Positions 1-9,345 of a stretch of 32,595 nucleotides of DNA are shown piece after piece. The stretch spans positions 1 to 32,595 of the forward strand of contig JAJZOG010000006.1 of NCBI GenBank assembly GCA_021811585.1. The letters are read 5' to 3'. A program made the position numbers and the translations under genes. This DNA is from a bacterium (lineage in GTDB: Bacteria > Patescibacteriota > Doudnabacteria > UBA920 > VMFF01). The notes under the pieces are model-generated. The model saw nothing but the letters and a program-made list of their open reading frames with translations, was not told the origin of the DNA and ran no database searches. Numbering within the stretch: position 1 is the stretch's first letter; the number at the start of each line of letters is the position of its first letter.

Positions 1-8
1 AAAAATCT

Positions 9-644
9 TTGTTTGAAGATATGTTTTTTTGGATGCTTGTGGCTGGTTTTATTGGCGCGCGCTTTTATTATGTGCTTTTTTACCCGCAGTATTTCCAAGG
101 CAATTGGCTGACAGCGCTCGAAATTTGGCGCGGCGGTATTTCAATTTACGGAGGCGTTTTGGGAGGGCTTTTGGTGCTTTGGGGTTTTGCGCGGAAAATA
201 AAGTGGCAATTCTTGAAACTCACCGACATTATTGCTCCGGCCTTGCCCCTTGCCCAGGCAATAGGCAGATTTGGGAATTTTTTTAATTATGAAGCATTCG
301 GCAATCCTACTAATTTGCCCTGGAAAATGTACGTGCCCCTGCAATTTCGTCCGGCAGCTTATGCGCAGTATTCTTATTTTCAGCCCACTTTTTTATACGA
401 AGCCATTTGGGATGTTTTGGTTTTTTTCTTTGTCTTGTGGTTGGGGAAAAAAACAAGCAGAACAGGCGTGCTTACAGCGGCATATCTTTTGTTTTACAGC
501 ATCGGCCGGTATTTTATAGAAGGCCTGCGCCTGGACAGCGCTTTTTTCGGAAATTTTCGCGGAGACCAAATCACCGCGGTTTTGCTTATGATTGCCGCAT
601 TGATTATAATGGTAAGGCAATATGCAAACCGAAACGCAAAGTAA
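9..644 (+). CDS. lgt: Prolipoprotein diacylglyceryl transferase, 5' end probably outside the window
   Basis: ORF with Lgt-like motifs (GARFYYVLFYP, RGGISIYGGVLGG, AQAIGRFGNFFNYEAFG, PTFLYEAIWD); ORF begins with TTG at the window edge, so truncation is likely. Confidence 0.92.
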   Translation: MFEDMFFWMLVAGFIGARFYYVLFYPQYFQGNWLTALEIWRGGISIYGGVLGGLLVLWGFARKIKWQFLKLTDIIAPALPLAQAIGRFGNFFNYEAFGNPTNLPWKMYVPLQFRPAAYAQYSYFQPTFLYEAIWDVLVFFFVLWLGKKTSRTGVLTAAYLLFYSIGRYFIEGLRLDSAFFGNFRGDQITAVLLMIAALIIMVRQYANRNAK

Positions 645-1398
645 GCAAAGAAATTTGAAAGCGCGGGCTTTGGCGACTATAAACAGGCAAACCGTTGCCG
701 TGGGTTTTGCAGTTTTGTATGTTCTCTTGGCATTTGGCTTTAGCGGCGTTTTCCGTTTCTTTTTTGCGGCCATGGCTTTGTATCTTGTTTTGGTCATGAG
801 CTATAACTTTTTTTCTTTGCGCGCGCAGCGGCTTTATACTTTTTGGTCCTGGCTTAGGCCGCTGTTCTTTTTCGCTTCGCTCTTTGCCATTTATTTTGTT
901 TTGCCTTCAGAGGGGCTGCGCGTTATTTTCTTGATTTTATCGGCTGTGTTCATTTATTTTTCCGAAAGCGCTTTGCATTTAATTTCGGAACAGGCAATTT
1001 TTTTGCAAACGCTATTTTCTTATTTTGGCCTTTGCCTGGGAATTTTTTCCTTGAATTTTTATTTCCTTCCGCAAACAACAATTGTGCTCGCTGCCTTGCT
1101 TTTGGTTACATATCTGCTGGGCAGGGCATCATTCGAGAACGTGCCTCAAACCGCTGCGAAAAAAAATTTTTACGCCTGGCTTATTGCTTTTGGCATGGCA
1201 GAGATCTGCTGGGCATTGCTTTTTCTGCCCCTGCATTTTACGGCGCTGGCGCTGATCTTGTTTAATTGTTTTTATGCGCTTTGGATCCTTTCATATTACC
1301 AGCTTTTTAATAACCTCGGAGGCAAAAAGGTCTCGTTCTATATTATTTTCCCAACAATTATTATTGCGTTAATTTTAATAGTAACTCCTTGGAGATGA
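622..1398 (+). CDS. Multi-spanning membrane protein, unknown function
   Basis: 258-aa hydrophobic ORF overlapping the lgt 3' end, same strand. Confidence 0.75.
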   Translation: MQTETQSKQRNLKARALATINRQTVAVGFAVLYVLLAFGFSGVFRFFFAAMALYLVLVMSYNFFSLRAQRLYTFWSWLRPLFFFASLFAIYFVLPSEGLRVIFLILSAVFIYFSESALHLISEQAIFLQTLFSYFGLCLGIFSLNFYFLPQTTIVLAALLLVTYLLGRASFENVPQTAAKKNFYAWLIAFGMAEICWALLFLPLHFTALALILFNCFYALWILSYYQLFNNLGGKKVSFYIIFPTIIIALILIVTPWR

Positions 1399-1479
1399 AG
1401 AAAACGGCTGTTAATCGCGCTGGCCGGAAGTTTCATTACCAGAACCGCTAATCGCCCCATTCATTATTAATTAAGCAAA

Positions 1480-2616
1480 ATGTTAACAAAAAAAATAATC
1501 TTGTTTGTGGTTCTTTGCAGCTTTATAATTGGCGGCATAGGCGGATGGTTTTTTACTTGGTATTTGATCCCCAAGCTTAATACTGTTTCCTGGCTCGTAA
1601 AATATAATCTTGTGCCGAATTCCGCGCCTTTGGTGATCAATACGATAAAAGAAGTGCGCGTAAACCAAGGCGCGGATACTGTGGCCGCGATTCAGGCAGT
1701 AAGCCCGTGGGTGGTTGGGATTTTGTCAGGCACGGATTTGCAAAACTCTTCGCTCGCTGGCAGCGGAATAGTGTTGACTTCGGACGGCCTGGTTGCTGCG
1801 ACAAAAGCAGCGGTTTCCGCTGCCATGCAAAGCGCCAATTTTTCCGCTGTTGAAAATTCGCAAGGAAGCGTGGCGTTAAATCTTGTCTTGGCGGACGGCA
1901 GCGTTAAGCAGGCCGAATTTCTCGGAGCAGATCCTGCCAGTAATTTGGTATTTTTAAAAATTAACAATGCTTCCGGCCTTTCCGCGGCATCCCTGGGATA
2001 TTCCAAGGATCTGCAATTGGGCGAGCGCGTTTTGGCTCTTTGGCCTTCGCTTGCGCCAAGCCAGGCAAACGACGTTATCGGAAATATAAGCTCGCTTGAT
2101 GATGAAGGAATGGCAGGCCAACTGTATTCCAGCGATCAAATTTATTCGAGCTTTGAAGTCGGCGGCTTGGACCATTCTTCTATTATGAACGGCTCTGCGA
2201 TTGCTTCTCTGGATAATAATATCCAAGGCTTGTATGACAACGGCAAAATTATAAGCGCAGATACTATCCGCAGCGCTTTTGAAGGCCTTGTCCAAAATCA
2301 AAAAGTAGCGCGCTTGTACCTGGGCTTGCATTATGAGTACATCTCGCAAGCAGCCGCGGATTTGTATTACGGCGGCACGCAAGGCGTTTTAGTTTACGGA
2401 GATAAAAAAACCCCGGCAGTGGTTGCGGCAAGCCCCGCTGCAAAGGCCGGGATTTTAGATGGCGATATAATCACTGCCATAGACGGCGCGCCTGTGAATG
2501 CATCCTCGACTTTTGAAGACCTGTTATACAAGCATTCTGCCGGGCAAAGCATTACGTTCACAATTCTGCGCGGCAAAAGCAAATTTGATATTAAGGCTGT
2601 TTTGGGGCAGGAATGA
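1480..2616 (+). CDS. Membrane-anchored HtrA/DegP-like protein with PDZ domain and degenerate protease domain
   Basis: N-terminal TM, trypsin-fold landmarks (VSPWVVGI, GSGIVLTSDG, DPASNLVFLKI, LQLGERVLAL), then PDZ (SPAAKAGILDGDIITAIDGAPVN); catalytic motifs not conserved. Confidence 0.85.
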   Translation: MLTKKIILFVVLCSFIIGGIGGWFFTWYLIPKLNTVSWLVKYNLVPNSAPLVINTIKEVRVNQGADTVAAIQAVSPWVVGILSGTDLQNSSLAGSGIVLTSDGLVAATKAAVSAAMQSANFSAVENSQGSVALNLVLADGSVKQAEFLGADPASNLVFLKINNASGLSAASLGYSKDLQLGERVLALWPSLAPSQANDVIGNISSLDDEGMAGQLYSSDQIYSSFEVGGLDHSSIMNGSAIASLDNNIQGLYDNGKIISADTIRSAFEGLVQNQKVARLYLGLHYEYISQAAADLYYGGTQGVLVYGDKKTPAVVAASPAAKAGILDGDIITAIDGAPVNASSTFEDLLYKHSAGQSITFTILRGKSKFDIKAVLGQE

Positions 2617-3560
2617 AACTTTTAATTACCGGCGGCGCCGGTTTCATCGGTTCAAACTTCGTCCATTATTGGCTTGAAAAACATCCTGCCGATGAAATTT
2701 TGGTGCTGGACAAATTAACTTATGCCGGCAGTTTGGAAAATTTAAAGGGAGCCGCTGACAAAATAAAATTTATCCATGGCGATATTTGCGATAAAGGCCT
2801 TGTTGCCGAAACAATGCAAGACATTGATACTGTCGTGCATTTTGCGGCGGAGACGCACGTGGACAGGTCTATTTTGGGTCCCGAAGAATTTGTGCGTACC
2901 AATGTTTTCGGCACGTTTGTTTTGCTTGAAGCGGCGCGAAACGCCAAAGTGCGCCGTTTCCATCACGTTTCGACAGACGAAGTTTTCGGCATGATTCCCT
3001 TGGACTCAAATTCAAAGTTCAGCGAAGAAACAAAATACGACCCCTCCAGCCCGTATTCCGCATCCAAAGCAGGCGCAGACCATTTGGTGCGCGCGTACTG
3101 CCGCACTTTCGGCCTTCCTGCCACAATCTCAAATTGTTCAAATAATTTCGGCCCCAGGCAATTTCCTGAAAAATTAGTCCCTTTGGCAATTACGAATTTG
3201 CTCGCAGGCAAGAAAATTCCAATTTATACGCCTGGCAACCAGGTACGCGATTGGCTCTATGTTATTGACCATTGCCGCGCCATTGAATTGATTTTGGAAA
3301 AAGGCAGGATAGGCGAAACATATTTAATAGGAGCGCAGCACGAAGAATTAACGAACCTGGAAGTGGTCCAGGCAATTTTGCGCCTTATGGACCTGGGTGA
3401 GGATATGATAGAGTTTGTCCCTGACAGGCCCGGGCATGATGTAAAATACGCTCTGGATTGGAGCAAAATAAAAAATGAGCTTGGTTTTGAGCCGCAATAC
3501 GGGTTTGAAGAAAATTTGCGCAAAACAATCGGCTGGTATAAGGAAAGGCAACAGGCATGA
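2613..3560 (+). CDS. rfbB: dTDP-glucose 4,6-dehydratase
   Basis: GGAGFIGSNFV Rossmann motif, HFAAETHVDRSI, STDEVFG, YSASKAGADHLVRAY, NCSNNFGPRQFPEKLVPL; ATGA overlap with upstream gene. Confidence 0.96.
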   Translation: MKLLITGGAGFIGSNFVHYWLEKHPADEILVLDKLTYAGSLENLKGAADKIKFIHGDICDKGLVAETMQDIDTVVHFAAETHVDRSILGPEEFVRTNVFGTFVLLEAARNAKVRRFHHVSTDEVFGMIPLDSNSKFSEETKYDPSSPYSASKAGADHLVRAYCRTFGLPATISNCSNNFGPRQFPEKLVPLAITNLLAGKKIPIYTPGNQVRDWLYVIDHCRAIELILEKGRIGETYLIGAQHEELTNLEVVQAILRLMDLGEDMIEFVPDRPGHDVKYALDWSKIKNELGFEPQYGFEENLRKTIGWYKERQQA

Positions 3561-4414
3561 AAATTCTCGTGATCGGGTCGTTTGGCATGCTGGGCAACGA
3601 AATAGCGCGGCAACTTGGGAAAAAAGAATCCGTAGACCTTTATGCCTGGGACGTGGGTGATTTGGATATAACGGATTTTCCGCTGACAGAAGAAAAAATT
3701 TCAAACTTGATGCCAAAAGTAATTTTTAATTGCGCGGCTTACAATTTCGTTGATAAGGCCGAGGATGAGCGGGAATTGGCCATGAAAATAAATTTTAAAG
3801 CCGTTGAAAATCTTGCAAAAGTAGCGGAAAAAATCGGTGCAATTTTCGTGCACTACAGTACGGGATATGTGTTTAACGGAGAAAAGGGCGGCGCATACGC
3901 CGAAGATGAAAAGCTGGACCCGCAATCGGTTTACGCCAGGTCTAAATTTTTAGGGGAAAAGGCGGCGCTGGAATTTTGCCGTAAAACTTATTTGATTCGC
4001 TTAAACCAGCTTTTTGGAAAATCGGGCGCCGGCGCGGCTTCGAAAAAAGGGTTTGTCGACATGGTTTTGGAGTTGGCATCTTCCGGTAAAAAAGAATTGG
4101 ATTTTGTTTCTGATGAAATCAGCACGCGCGCGTATGCGCCGGACTTGGCAAAAGCCAGCATTGAACTTGTCTTCGGCAAGTATCCGTTCGGGATTTATCA
4201 TCTTACTAACGAGGGGCAGGCCAGCTGGCATGAATGGGCTTCAGAGATTTTGAAAATCAAAGGCGTGGAAAATGTAAAAATTAATAAGGTGAGCGCAGGG
4301 GCATTTGTGCGGAAAGCCGCGAGGCCGAAAAATTCGTCGCTTGCCAATACGAAATTTCCAAAACAGCGGAAATGGCAGGATGCCTTAAAAGAATATATAA
4401 TGGAGCAGGAATAA
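3557..4414 (+). CDS. rfbD: dTDP-4-dehydrorhamnose reductase family protein
   Basis: GSFGMLGNEIA, NCAAYNFVDKAEDE, YSTGYVFNGEKGGAYAEDEKLDPQSVYARSKFLGE; ATGA overlap with rfbB. Confidence 0.92.
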   Translation: MKILVIGSFGMLGNEIARQLGKKESVDLYAWDVGDLDITDFPLTEEKISNLMPKVIFNCAAYNFVDKAEDERELAMKINFKAVENLAKVAEKIGAIFVHYSTGYVFNGEKGGAYAEDEKLDPQSVYARSKFLGEKAALEFCRKTYLIRLNQLFGKSGAGAASKKGFVDMVLELASSGKKELDFVSDEISTRAYAPDLAKASIELVFGKYPFGIYHLTNEGQASWHEWASEILKIKGVENVKINKVSAGAFVRKAARPKNSSLANTKFPKQRKWQDALKEYIMEQE

Positions 4415-4418
4415 TTTT

Positions 4419-5201
4419 ATGAAAGGCATTATTTTGTGCGGCGGCGCCGGTTCGCGCCTTTATCCGCTTACAAAAATCACATCCAAACAGCTTTTGCCTG
4501 TATACGACAGGCCCATGGTCTTTTATCCCCTGCAAACCCTGCTCTCCGCCGGGATAAGGGAGATTCTCTTTATCGCGGCTCCTGAAAGCGCCGGAGATTT
4601 TTTGCGCTTGCTCGGCTCCGGCAAAGAGTATGGCGCAAAATTCACTTATGAAATTCAAGACCGCCCGGAAGGCCTTGCCCAGGCATTTATTATCGGGCAA
4701 AATTTTATTGATGATGACAATGTCGCTTTGATTTTGGGAGATAATATTTTTGAAGACGATTTTTCTTCGGCAATATCGAAATTTAAAAGCGGCGGCCATA
4801 TTTTTGCGAAAAAGGTGCCGGATCCGGAGCGCTTCGGAGTTGTGCGCTTTAATGAAAAAATGCAGGCAGAAGAAATCGTCGAAAAGCCGCTCGGGCGCAT
4901 TTCCGATTACGCGATTACCGGCTTGTATATTTTCGACAGCCGCGTTGTTGAGGTCGCAAAGAATTTGGAAAAATCCGCGCGCGGCGAATACGAAATAACG
5001 GACGTGCAAAATTGGTATCTCCGAAAAGGGGAACTTCAGGCCACTGCCATAGAGGGGGAATGGATTGATGCCGGAACTTTTGATTCGCTTTTGAAAGCCA
5101 ATAATTATGCGGCGCGAAAGCATGCGCAAGAAGCCCGGCAAGAGAAAACGCAAAATACGCAAGCGCAGGGCGCTCGGAAAATCGCCAACCAAAATGTCTG
5201 A
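4419..5201 (+). CDS. rfbA: Glucose-1-phosphate thymidylyltransferase (short form)
   Basis: MKGIILCGGAGSRLYPLTKITSKQLLPVYDRPMVFYPLQTLLSAGI, LGDNIFEDDF, EGEWIDAGTFDSLLKAN. Confidence 0.93.
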   Translation: MKGIILCGGAGSRLYPLTKITSKQLLPVYDRPMVFYPLQTLLSAGIREILFIAAPESAGDFLRLLGSGKEYGAKFTYEIQDRPEGLAQAFIIGQNFIDDDNVALILGDNIFEDDFSSAISKFKSGGHIFAKKVPDPERFGVVRFNEKMQAEEIVEKPLGRISDYAITGLYIFDSRVVEVAKNLEKSARGEYEITDVQNWYLRKGELQATAIEGEWIDAGTFDSLLKANNYAARKHAQEARQEKTQNTQAQGARKIANQNV

Positions 5202-6108
5202 AAACATACAAAATTTTTCAGCCGCGGTTATAAAAAGACAAAGGATCATTTCAGTCGCGGCGATTTCCATAATTTCTTTTTTGGGGCTTGAAGCGCTGGT
5301 TTACGTCAATAATCTTTATCAGCCAAGAATTTATATTTATCTCAGCATTTTTGTTTATCTCTTTTTGGCTGTTTGGCTTCATTTTTTATTTGATTTGCAT
5401 TTCAAGGAAACGCCGGATTATGCCGTATCCTTTTTAAAGGCCATGAAACGGCGTTTTGCCCATTTCATGTCAGCGGCGTATTTCCGGCACTTTCAAAATT
5501 ACATGGTTTTACCGGCAATATTGTATTGGGCATCGGTAATCATGATCGGCATAAATTTCGGCCATCTCCCGCTTCAGCAATTCGTGGCCATTGTTACGGC
5601 ATTGTGCCTGATTGCCTCTTATTCGCTTTTCAAGGAAATTTTCCATTCCAAATTCGCGCCCGTCCGCGATGCGCATTTCCACGTGCTTGTTTACATAAAA
5701 GTTTATGCCGCCTGGCTCATGTACGCCGCTTCTTTGGGCGTGGTTTGGTATTATTGCTTTTCTCCTTATGTTTTTTATCTCAGCGTTTTTCTGACAACCT
5801 TCCTGCTTTTTTACCAGGCCATGTTTCAAACAGCGCAATTAAGCTTTGACCATGCTTTATCAGCCGTTGTTTTTTCGCTTTTCCTCGCGGGTCTGGCTTA
5901 TTTTGTTTACGGGCTTTGGAATGTTAATTATTTCAGCGCCGGCATTTTTCTGGCAGCCGCATACAATTTTTTGTGGCACATGTTTTTTGCCCTCAATAAA
6001 AAAATGCTGACGCGAAACTTTTTTATGCAGCAGGCGCTCATATTCGCAATTATAATTGTCATGGTTTTCAGCGTTACGAATTTCAGCGCGCGCATAGGCG
6101 GGTGCTGA
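5194..6108 (+). CDS. Multi-spanning membrane protein, unknown function
   Basis: Hydrophobic ORF; ATG at 5194 (MSENIQNFSAAV) preferred over the track start at 5107, which would overlap rfbA by about 95 nt. Confidence 0.7.
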   Translation: MSENIQNFSAAVIKRQRIISVAAISIISFLGLEALVYVNNLYQPRIYIYLSIFVYLFLAVWLHFLFDLHFKETPDYAVSFLKAMKRRFAHFMSAAYFRHFQNYMVLPAILYWASVIMIGINFGHLPLQQFVAIVTALCLIASYSLFKEIFHSKFAPVRDAHFHVLVYIKVYAAWLMYAASLGVVWYYCFSPYVFYLSVFLTTFLLFYQAMFQTAQLSFDHALSAVVFSLFLAGLAYFVYGLWNVNYFSAGIFLAAAYNFLWHMFFALNKKMLTRNFFMQQALIFAIIIVMVFSVTNFSARIGGC

Positions 6109-6109
6109 A

Positions 6110-6835
6110 ATGCCGGGTTCTGTTTCCCAAAACCTGAAAAATAAGCTGCTTGCGGCTGGTGATCGCAAGAAAAGCGTTTCTTTTGCAAAATATTTCAAGA
6201 CAGGAAAAGGCCAGTACGGCGAAGGGGACATTTTCTTGGGCATCGCGGTTCCTGTCCAGCGCAAAATCGCTCTGGAGCACGCCGCGATTCCGCTGCCGCA
6301 ATTGCGTTTTTTTCTGCAAAGCAAGATACATGAATTCAGATTCACGGCTTTGGAAATTTTAGTTTCCAAATATAAAGCCGCTCCGGCAAAAGAAAAAGCC
6401 GCGCTGGTGAAATTTTATCTTAATAATTTGGACTGCGTGAATAATTGGGATTTGGTGGATACTTCCGCCCCGCAGATCCTCGGCAGCTTTTTATTAAACA
6501 AGGACAAAAAGATTCTGATGCGCCTGGCGCACTCCAAGAATTATTGGCATAGGCGGGTTGCGGTTGTTTCCACGCTTGCTTTGATCAGAAGCGGAAGCCA
6601 CGGAGATGCCCTGGAAATAATAGCTTTTTTGCTTTCCGAAAAGCAGCACGATCTTATCAATAAAGCCATGGGCTGGATGCTCCGCGAAATAGGCGATTGC
6701 TCGCGGCAGACCGAATTGGCGTTTTTGCGAAAATATTCAAAAAATTTGCCGAAAATAACTTTGCGCTATGCTTGCGAGCATTTGCCCAAGCACCTTTGGC
6801 GCGGCCTGGCAAAGCCCAAATCCAGCGCGGCGTAA
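6110..6835 (+). CDS. DNA alkylation repair (AlkD-like, HEAT-repeat) protein
   Basis: FLGIAVPVQRKIA, NNWDLVDTSAPQILG, NYWHRRVAVVSTLALIR, AMGWMLREIGD, YACEHLPKHLW typical of the AlkD family. Confidence 0.88.
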   Translation: MPGSVSQNLKNKLLAAGDRKKSVSFAKYFKTGKGQYGEGDIFLGIAVPVQRKIALEHAAIPLPQLRFFLQSKIHEFRFTALEILVSKYKAAPAKEKAALVKFYLNNLDCVNNWDLVDTSAPQILGSFLLNKDKKILMRLAHSKNYWHRRVAVVSTLALIRSGSHGDALEIIAFLLSEKQHDLINKAMGWMLREIGDCSRQTELAFLRKYSKNLPKITLRYACEHLPKHLWRGLAKPKSSAA

Positions 6836-6858
6836 ATGCCTAAAAGTCAACCCGGCTA

Positions 6859-6886
6859 TTGCATTTTTTCTTTTGCGGCCTAATAT
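6859..6886 (+). promoter_or_regulatory. Possible promoter TTGCAT-N16-TAATAT
   Basis: -35-like TTGCAT at 6859-6864 and -10-like TAATAT at 6881-6886, just upstream of the hairpin at 6893. Confidence 0.35.
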
Positions 6887-6892
6887 ATTCAT

Positions 6893-6964
6893 GGGCGGTC
6901 TCGCCAGCATGTTTTAGTTTCCCTCTGGGATTTTTTAAGGCTGCTTAACCGGACCGCCTTTTTT
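6893..6964 (+). ncRNA. Candidate small RNA or extended terminator closed by GGCGGTC/GACCGCC and ending in T6
   Basis: Perfect 7-bp inverted repeat 6894-6900/6952-6958 (extends with G-U pairs), internal TCCC-TCT-GGGA hairpin, T6 at 6959-6964. Confidence 0.35.
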
Positions 6965-7028
6965 GTGCAAATTGCCATTTTTAAAGTTTTTATTTTATAC
7001 TATATGCGTAAGTAAATTACAAACAAAA

Positions 7029-8315
7029 ATGGCAAAAATTTTAAGGTTAACGGCGCGCGAGGTTTTGGATTCGCGAGGAGATCCCACGGTGGAAGCTGAA
7101 CTTGTGCTGGAAGGCGGATTTTTTGGCAGGGCATCTGTGCCGTCCGGAGCTTCTGTCGGCAAGCACGAAGCAGTGGAGATCCGCGACGGGGGGCATAGAT
7201 ACGGAGGCAAGGGAGTGCTTGGTGCGGTTGAGAATGTTAAAAAAACAATAGCCCTGTCGGTAGTTGGGAATGAATTTTCACAAGCCGAATTTGACAGGGC
7301 TTTAATAGAATTGGATGGCACTGAAGATAAAAGTCGCCTTGGAACAAATGCCATTTTGGCGGCTTCGCTGGCTTTTGCAAAAGCCAGCGCGCAATCGGAA
7401 GCGTCGGCGCTTTACGCATATTTTGCTTCCATATCGAAATTGGGAACGGAAAAGAAAATTTTACCGGTTCCCATGATGAATATTTTGAACGGCGGCAAGC
7501 ACGCGCGCGGGTCAACGGATATACAGGAGTGCATGATTGTTCCCGCAGGAGCGCCGAGCTTTAAAGAGGCGCTGCGCTATGGCGCCGAAGTTTTCCATAC
7601 GTTAAAAGGAATTTTGGAAAACCGCGGGTTAAATACCGCTCTTGGCGACGAGGGGGGATATGCTCCGCAGCTTGCCGGCAACGAAGCTGCGCTGGAATTA
7701 ATTTTGGAAGCAGTGGAAAAATCAGGGTACAGGCCCGGCAAGGATATATATTTGGCAATCGATGCGGCTGCCTCGCAGTTTTTTGAAAACGGAAAATATA
7801 ATTTATATAAAGAGGGCGAAGCGCTGGATGCGCAGGGCATGATAGATTTGTACGCCGGGTGGGCTGACAAATATCCGCTGATTTCCATTGAAGACGGCTT
7901 GGCTGAAGATGATTTTGACGGCTTTGCGGCGCTGACAATGAAATTAGGTAAACGGATCCAAATTGTTGGTGATGATTTGTTTGCCACAAATTTCAGGCGC
8001 TTGCAAAAAGGCATAGAGGCACATGCCGCTAACGCGATATTAATTAAGTTGAACCAAATTGGAACGGTTTCAGAGACAATTGATGTGGTTAAAGGAGCAT
8101 ATAAATCCGGTTTCAAATGCATTGTCTCGCATAGATCCGGAGAGACAGAAGATTTTTATATATCTGATTTTGCAGTTGGCTTGGGAACGGGGTTAATAAA
8201 AACAGGGTCTCTTTCTCGCGGAGAGAGAACCGCGAAGTATAACCGCTTGCTTAGAATTGAGGAAGGATTGGGTGAAACAGCATATTTCCCGGGTATAAAA
8301 GCATTTTCTCGATAA
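7029..8315 (+). CDS. eno: Enolase (phosphopyruvate hydratase)
   Basis: REVLDSRGDPTVEAEL, PSGASVGKHEA, MMNILNGGKHA, GDEGGYAP, SIEDGLAEDDF, VGDDLFATN, LIKLNQIGTVSET, VSHRSGETED; start at ATG 7029 (MAKILRLTAREVLDSRG). Confidence 0.97.
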   Translation: MAKILRLTAREVLDSRGDPTVEAELVLEGGFFGRASVPSGASVGKHEAVEIRDGGHRYGGKGVLGAVENVKKTIALSVVGNEFSQAEFDRALIELDGTEDKSRLGTNAILAASLAFAKASAQSEASALYAYFASISKLGTEKKILPVPMMNILNGGKHARGSTDIQECMIVPAGAPSFKEALRYGAEVFHTLKGILENRGLNTALGDEGGYAPQLAGNEAALELILEAVEKSGYRPGKDIYLAIDAAASQFFENGKYNLYKEGEALDAQGMIDLYAGWADKYPLISIEDGLAEDDFDGFAALTMKLGKRIQIVGDDLFATNFRRLQKGIEAHAANAILIKLNQIGTVSETIDVVKGAYKSGFKCIVSHRSGETEDFYISDFAVGLGTGLIKTGSLSRGERTAKYNRLLRIEEGLGETAYFPGIKAFSR

Positions 8316-8372
8316 TTTTTTTGCTTAAATAAGCCAAAAAATACTTAGAATTAGCAAAAATCCCTTTAAATA

Positions 8373-8403
8373 TTGACTTTTTTATTTACGGGTATGCTAT
8401 AAT
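8373..8403 (+). promoter_or_regulatory. Promoter for HU gene (TTGACT, extended -10 TGCTATAAT)
   Basis: TTGACT at 8373-8378, TGC-TATAAT ending 8403. Confidence 0.5.
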
Positions 8404-8429
8404 TAATTTGAGATAATTAATATACAACT

Positions 8430-8717
8430 ATGGGAAAACCAATGAACAAATCTCAACTGCTTCAGACCTTGGCTGAAAAGACAGGTAAGAGCAGGAAGGA
8501 AGTCGCTGAATTGCTGGATTGCTTGGTAAGCACGGCATACAGTGAAGCTAAAAGGAATGGCGAGTTCACCATCCCGGGACTTGGCAAGCTCCAGAAGAAA
8601 GATCGCGCGGCCCGCATGGGAAGAAACCCGGCAACCGGCCAGCAAATCCAAATCCCAGCCAAAACAGTTGTAAAATTCCGAATGGCAAAAGCCGCCAAAG
8701 ACGCAATCTTGGCATAA
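8430..8717 (+). CDS. HU-family DNA-binding protein
   Basis: MNKSQLLQTLAEKTGKSRKEVAELLD, GEFTIPGLGKL, RMGRNPATGQQIQIPAKTVVKFRMAKAAKDAI. Confidence 0.95.
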   Translation: MGKPMNKSQLLQTLAEKTGKSRKEVAELLDCLVSTAYSEAKRNGEFTIPGLGKLQKKDRAARMGRNPATGQQIQIPAKTVVKFRMAKAAKDAILA

Positions 8718-8745
8718 TTGCCGCTAGAAATAAACTCATTTAGAG

Positions 8746-8772
8746 CTCCGCTTTCATATGCAGCGGAGTTTT
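8746..8772 (+). terminator. Rho-independent terminator after HU gene
   Basis: CTCCGCT-TTCATATGC-AGCGGAG stem followed by TTTT. Confidence 0.8.
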
Positions 8773-8855
8773 AAATTTGCGGGATGGCGCATTTTCAAAA
8801 GCTTGCGGATGGTATATTATGTAAGCATAATCAACCATATTTAAATTGGATCAAA

Positions 8856-9296
8856 ATGAAAATTTATAAAAAACGCATTGAGTTGGAAACCAAAAAACAA
8901 TTTGAAATTATAGATATTACGCAGAGCGTGCTCTCTGTTTTGCAGGAGTCAAAAATTGCGAACGGCCAGGTTATTGTATTCGTGCCGCACACAACAGCAT
9001 CCGTGCGCCTGAACCATAATGAGCCCTTGCTTATGCAGGACATTATGAAAATGATGTATCGCTTGGCGCCTGTGGATATAAATTACGCCCACGATGTTTT
9101 TGAAATCCGTGAAAATGTTTCTGTTGCCGAACGTTCCAACGGGCATGCGCACGTAAAAGCCTTTCTGCTCGGATCTTCGGAATCCATTCCTATAGAAAAC
9201 GGAAAGCCGTTACTTTCCGATACTCAAAGCGTTTTCTTTATTGAACTGGACGGTGCAAGAAAACGGAATTACATAGTGCAGGCAATGGGGGAATAG
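8856..9296 (+). CDS. YjbQ/UPF0047 family protein
   Basis: FVPHTTASVRLNHNEP, ENVSVAERSNGHAHVKAFLLGSSESIPIENGKPLLSDTQSVFFIELDG; start at ATG 8856 (MKIYKKRIEL). Confidence 0.88.
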   Translation: MKIYKKRIELETKKQFEIIDITQSVLSVLQESKIANGQVIVFVPHTTASVRLNHNEPLLMQDIMKMMYRLAPVDINYAHDVFEIRENVSVAERSNGHAHVKAFLLGSSESIPIENGKPLLSDTQSVFFIELDGARKRNYIVQAMGE

Positions 9297-9345
9297 CAAT
9301 TGCGGGAATCCCAATTGGCGGATGGCATTGGGTGTATAAAGTTAT

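Noticed and set aside
4281-5270. 329-aa minus-strand ORF antisense to rfbD/rfbA
   Set aside because: Fully antisense to confidently identified enzymes; no recognisable domain; looks like a shadow ORF.
6852-6867. 16-bp sequence CGGCTATTGCATTTTT repeated near 12967
   Set aside because: One shared 16-mer is plausible by chance in an AT-biased 32-kb window; one copy overlaps a CDS end.
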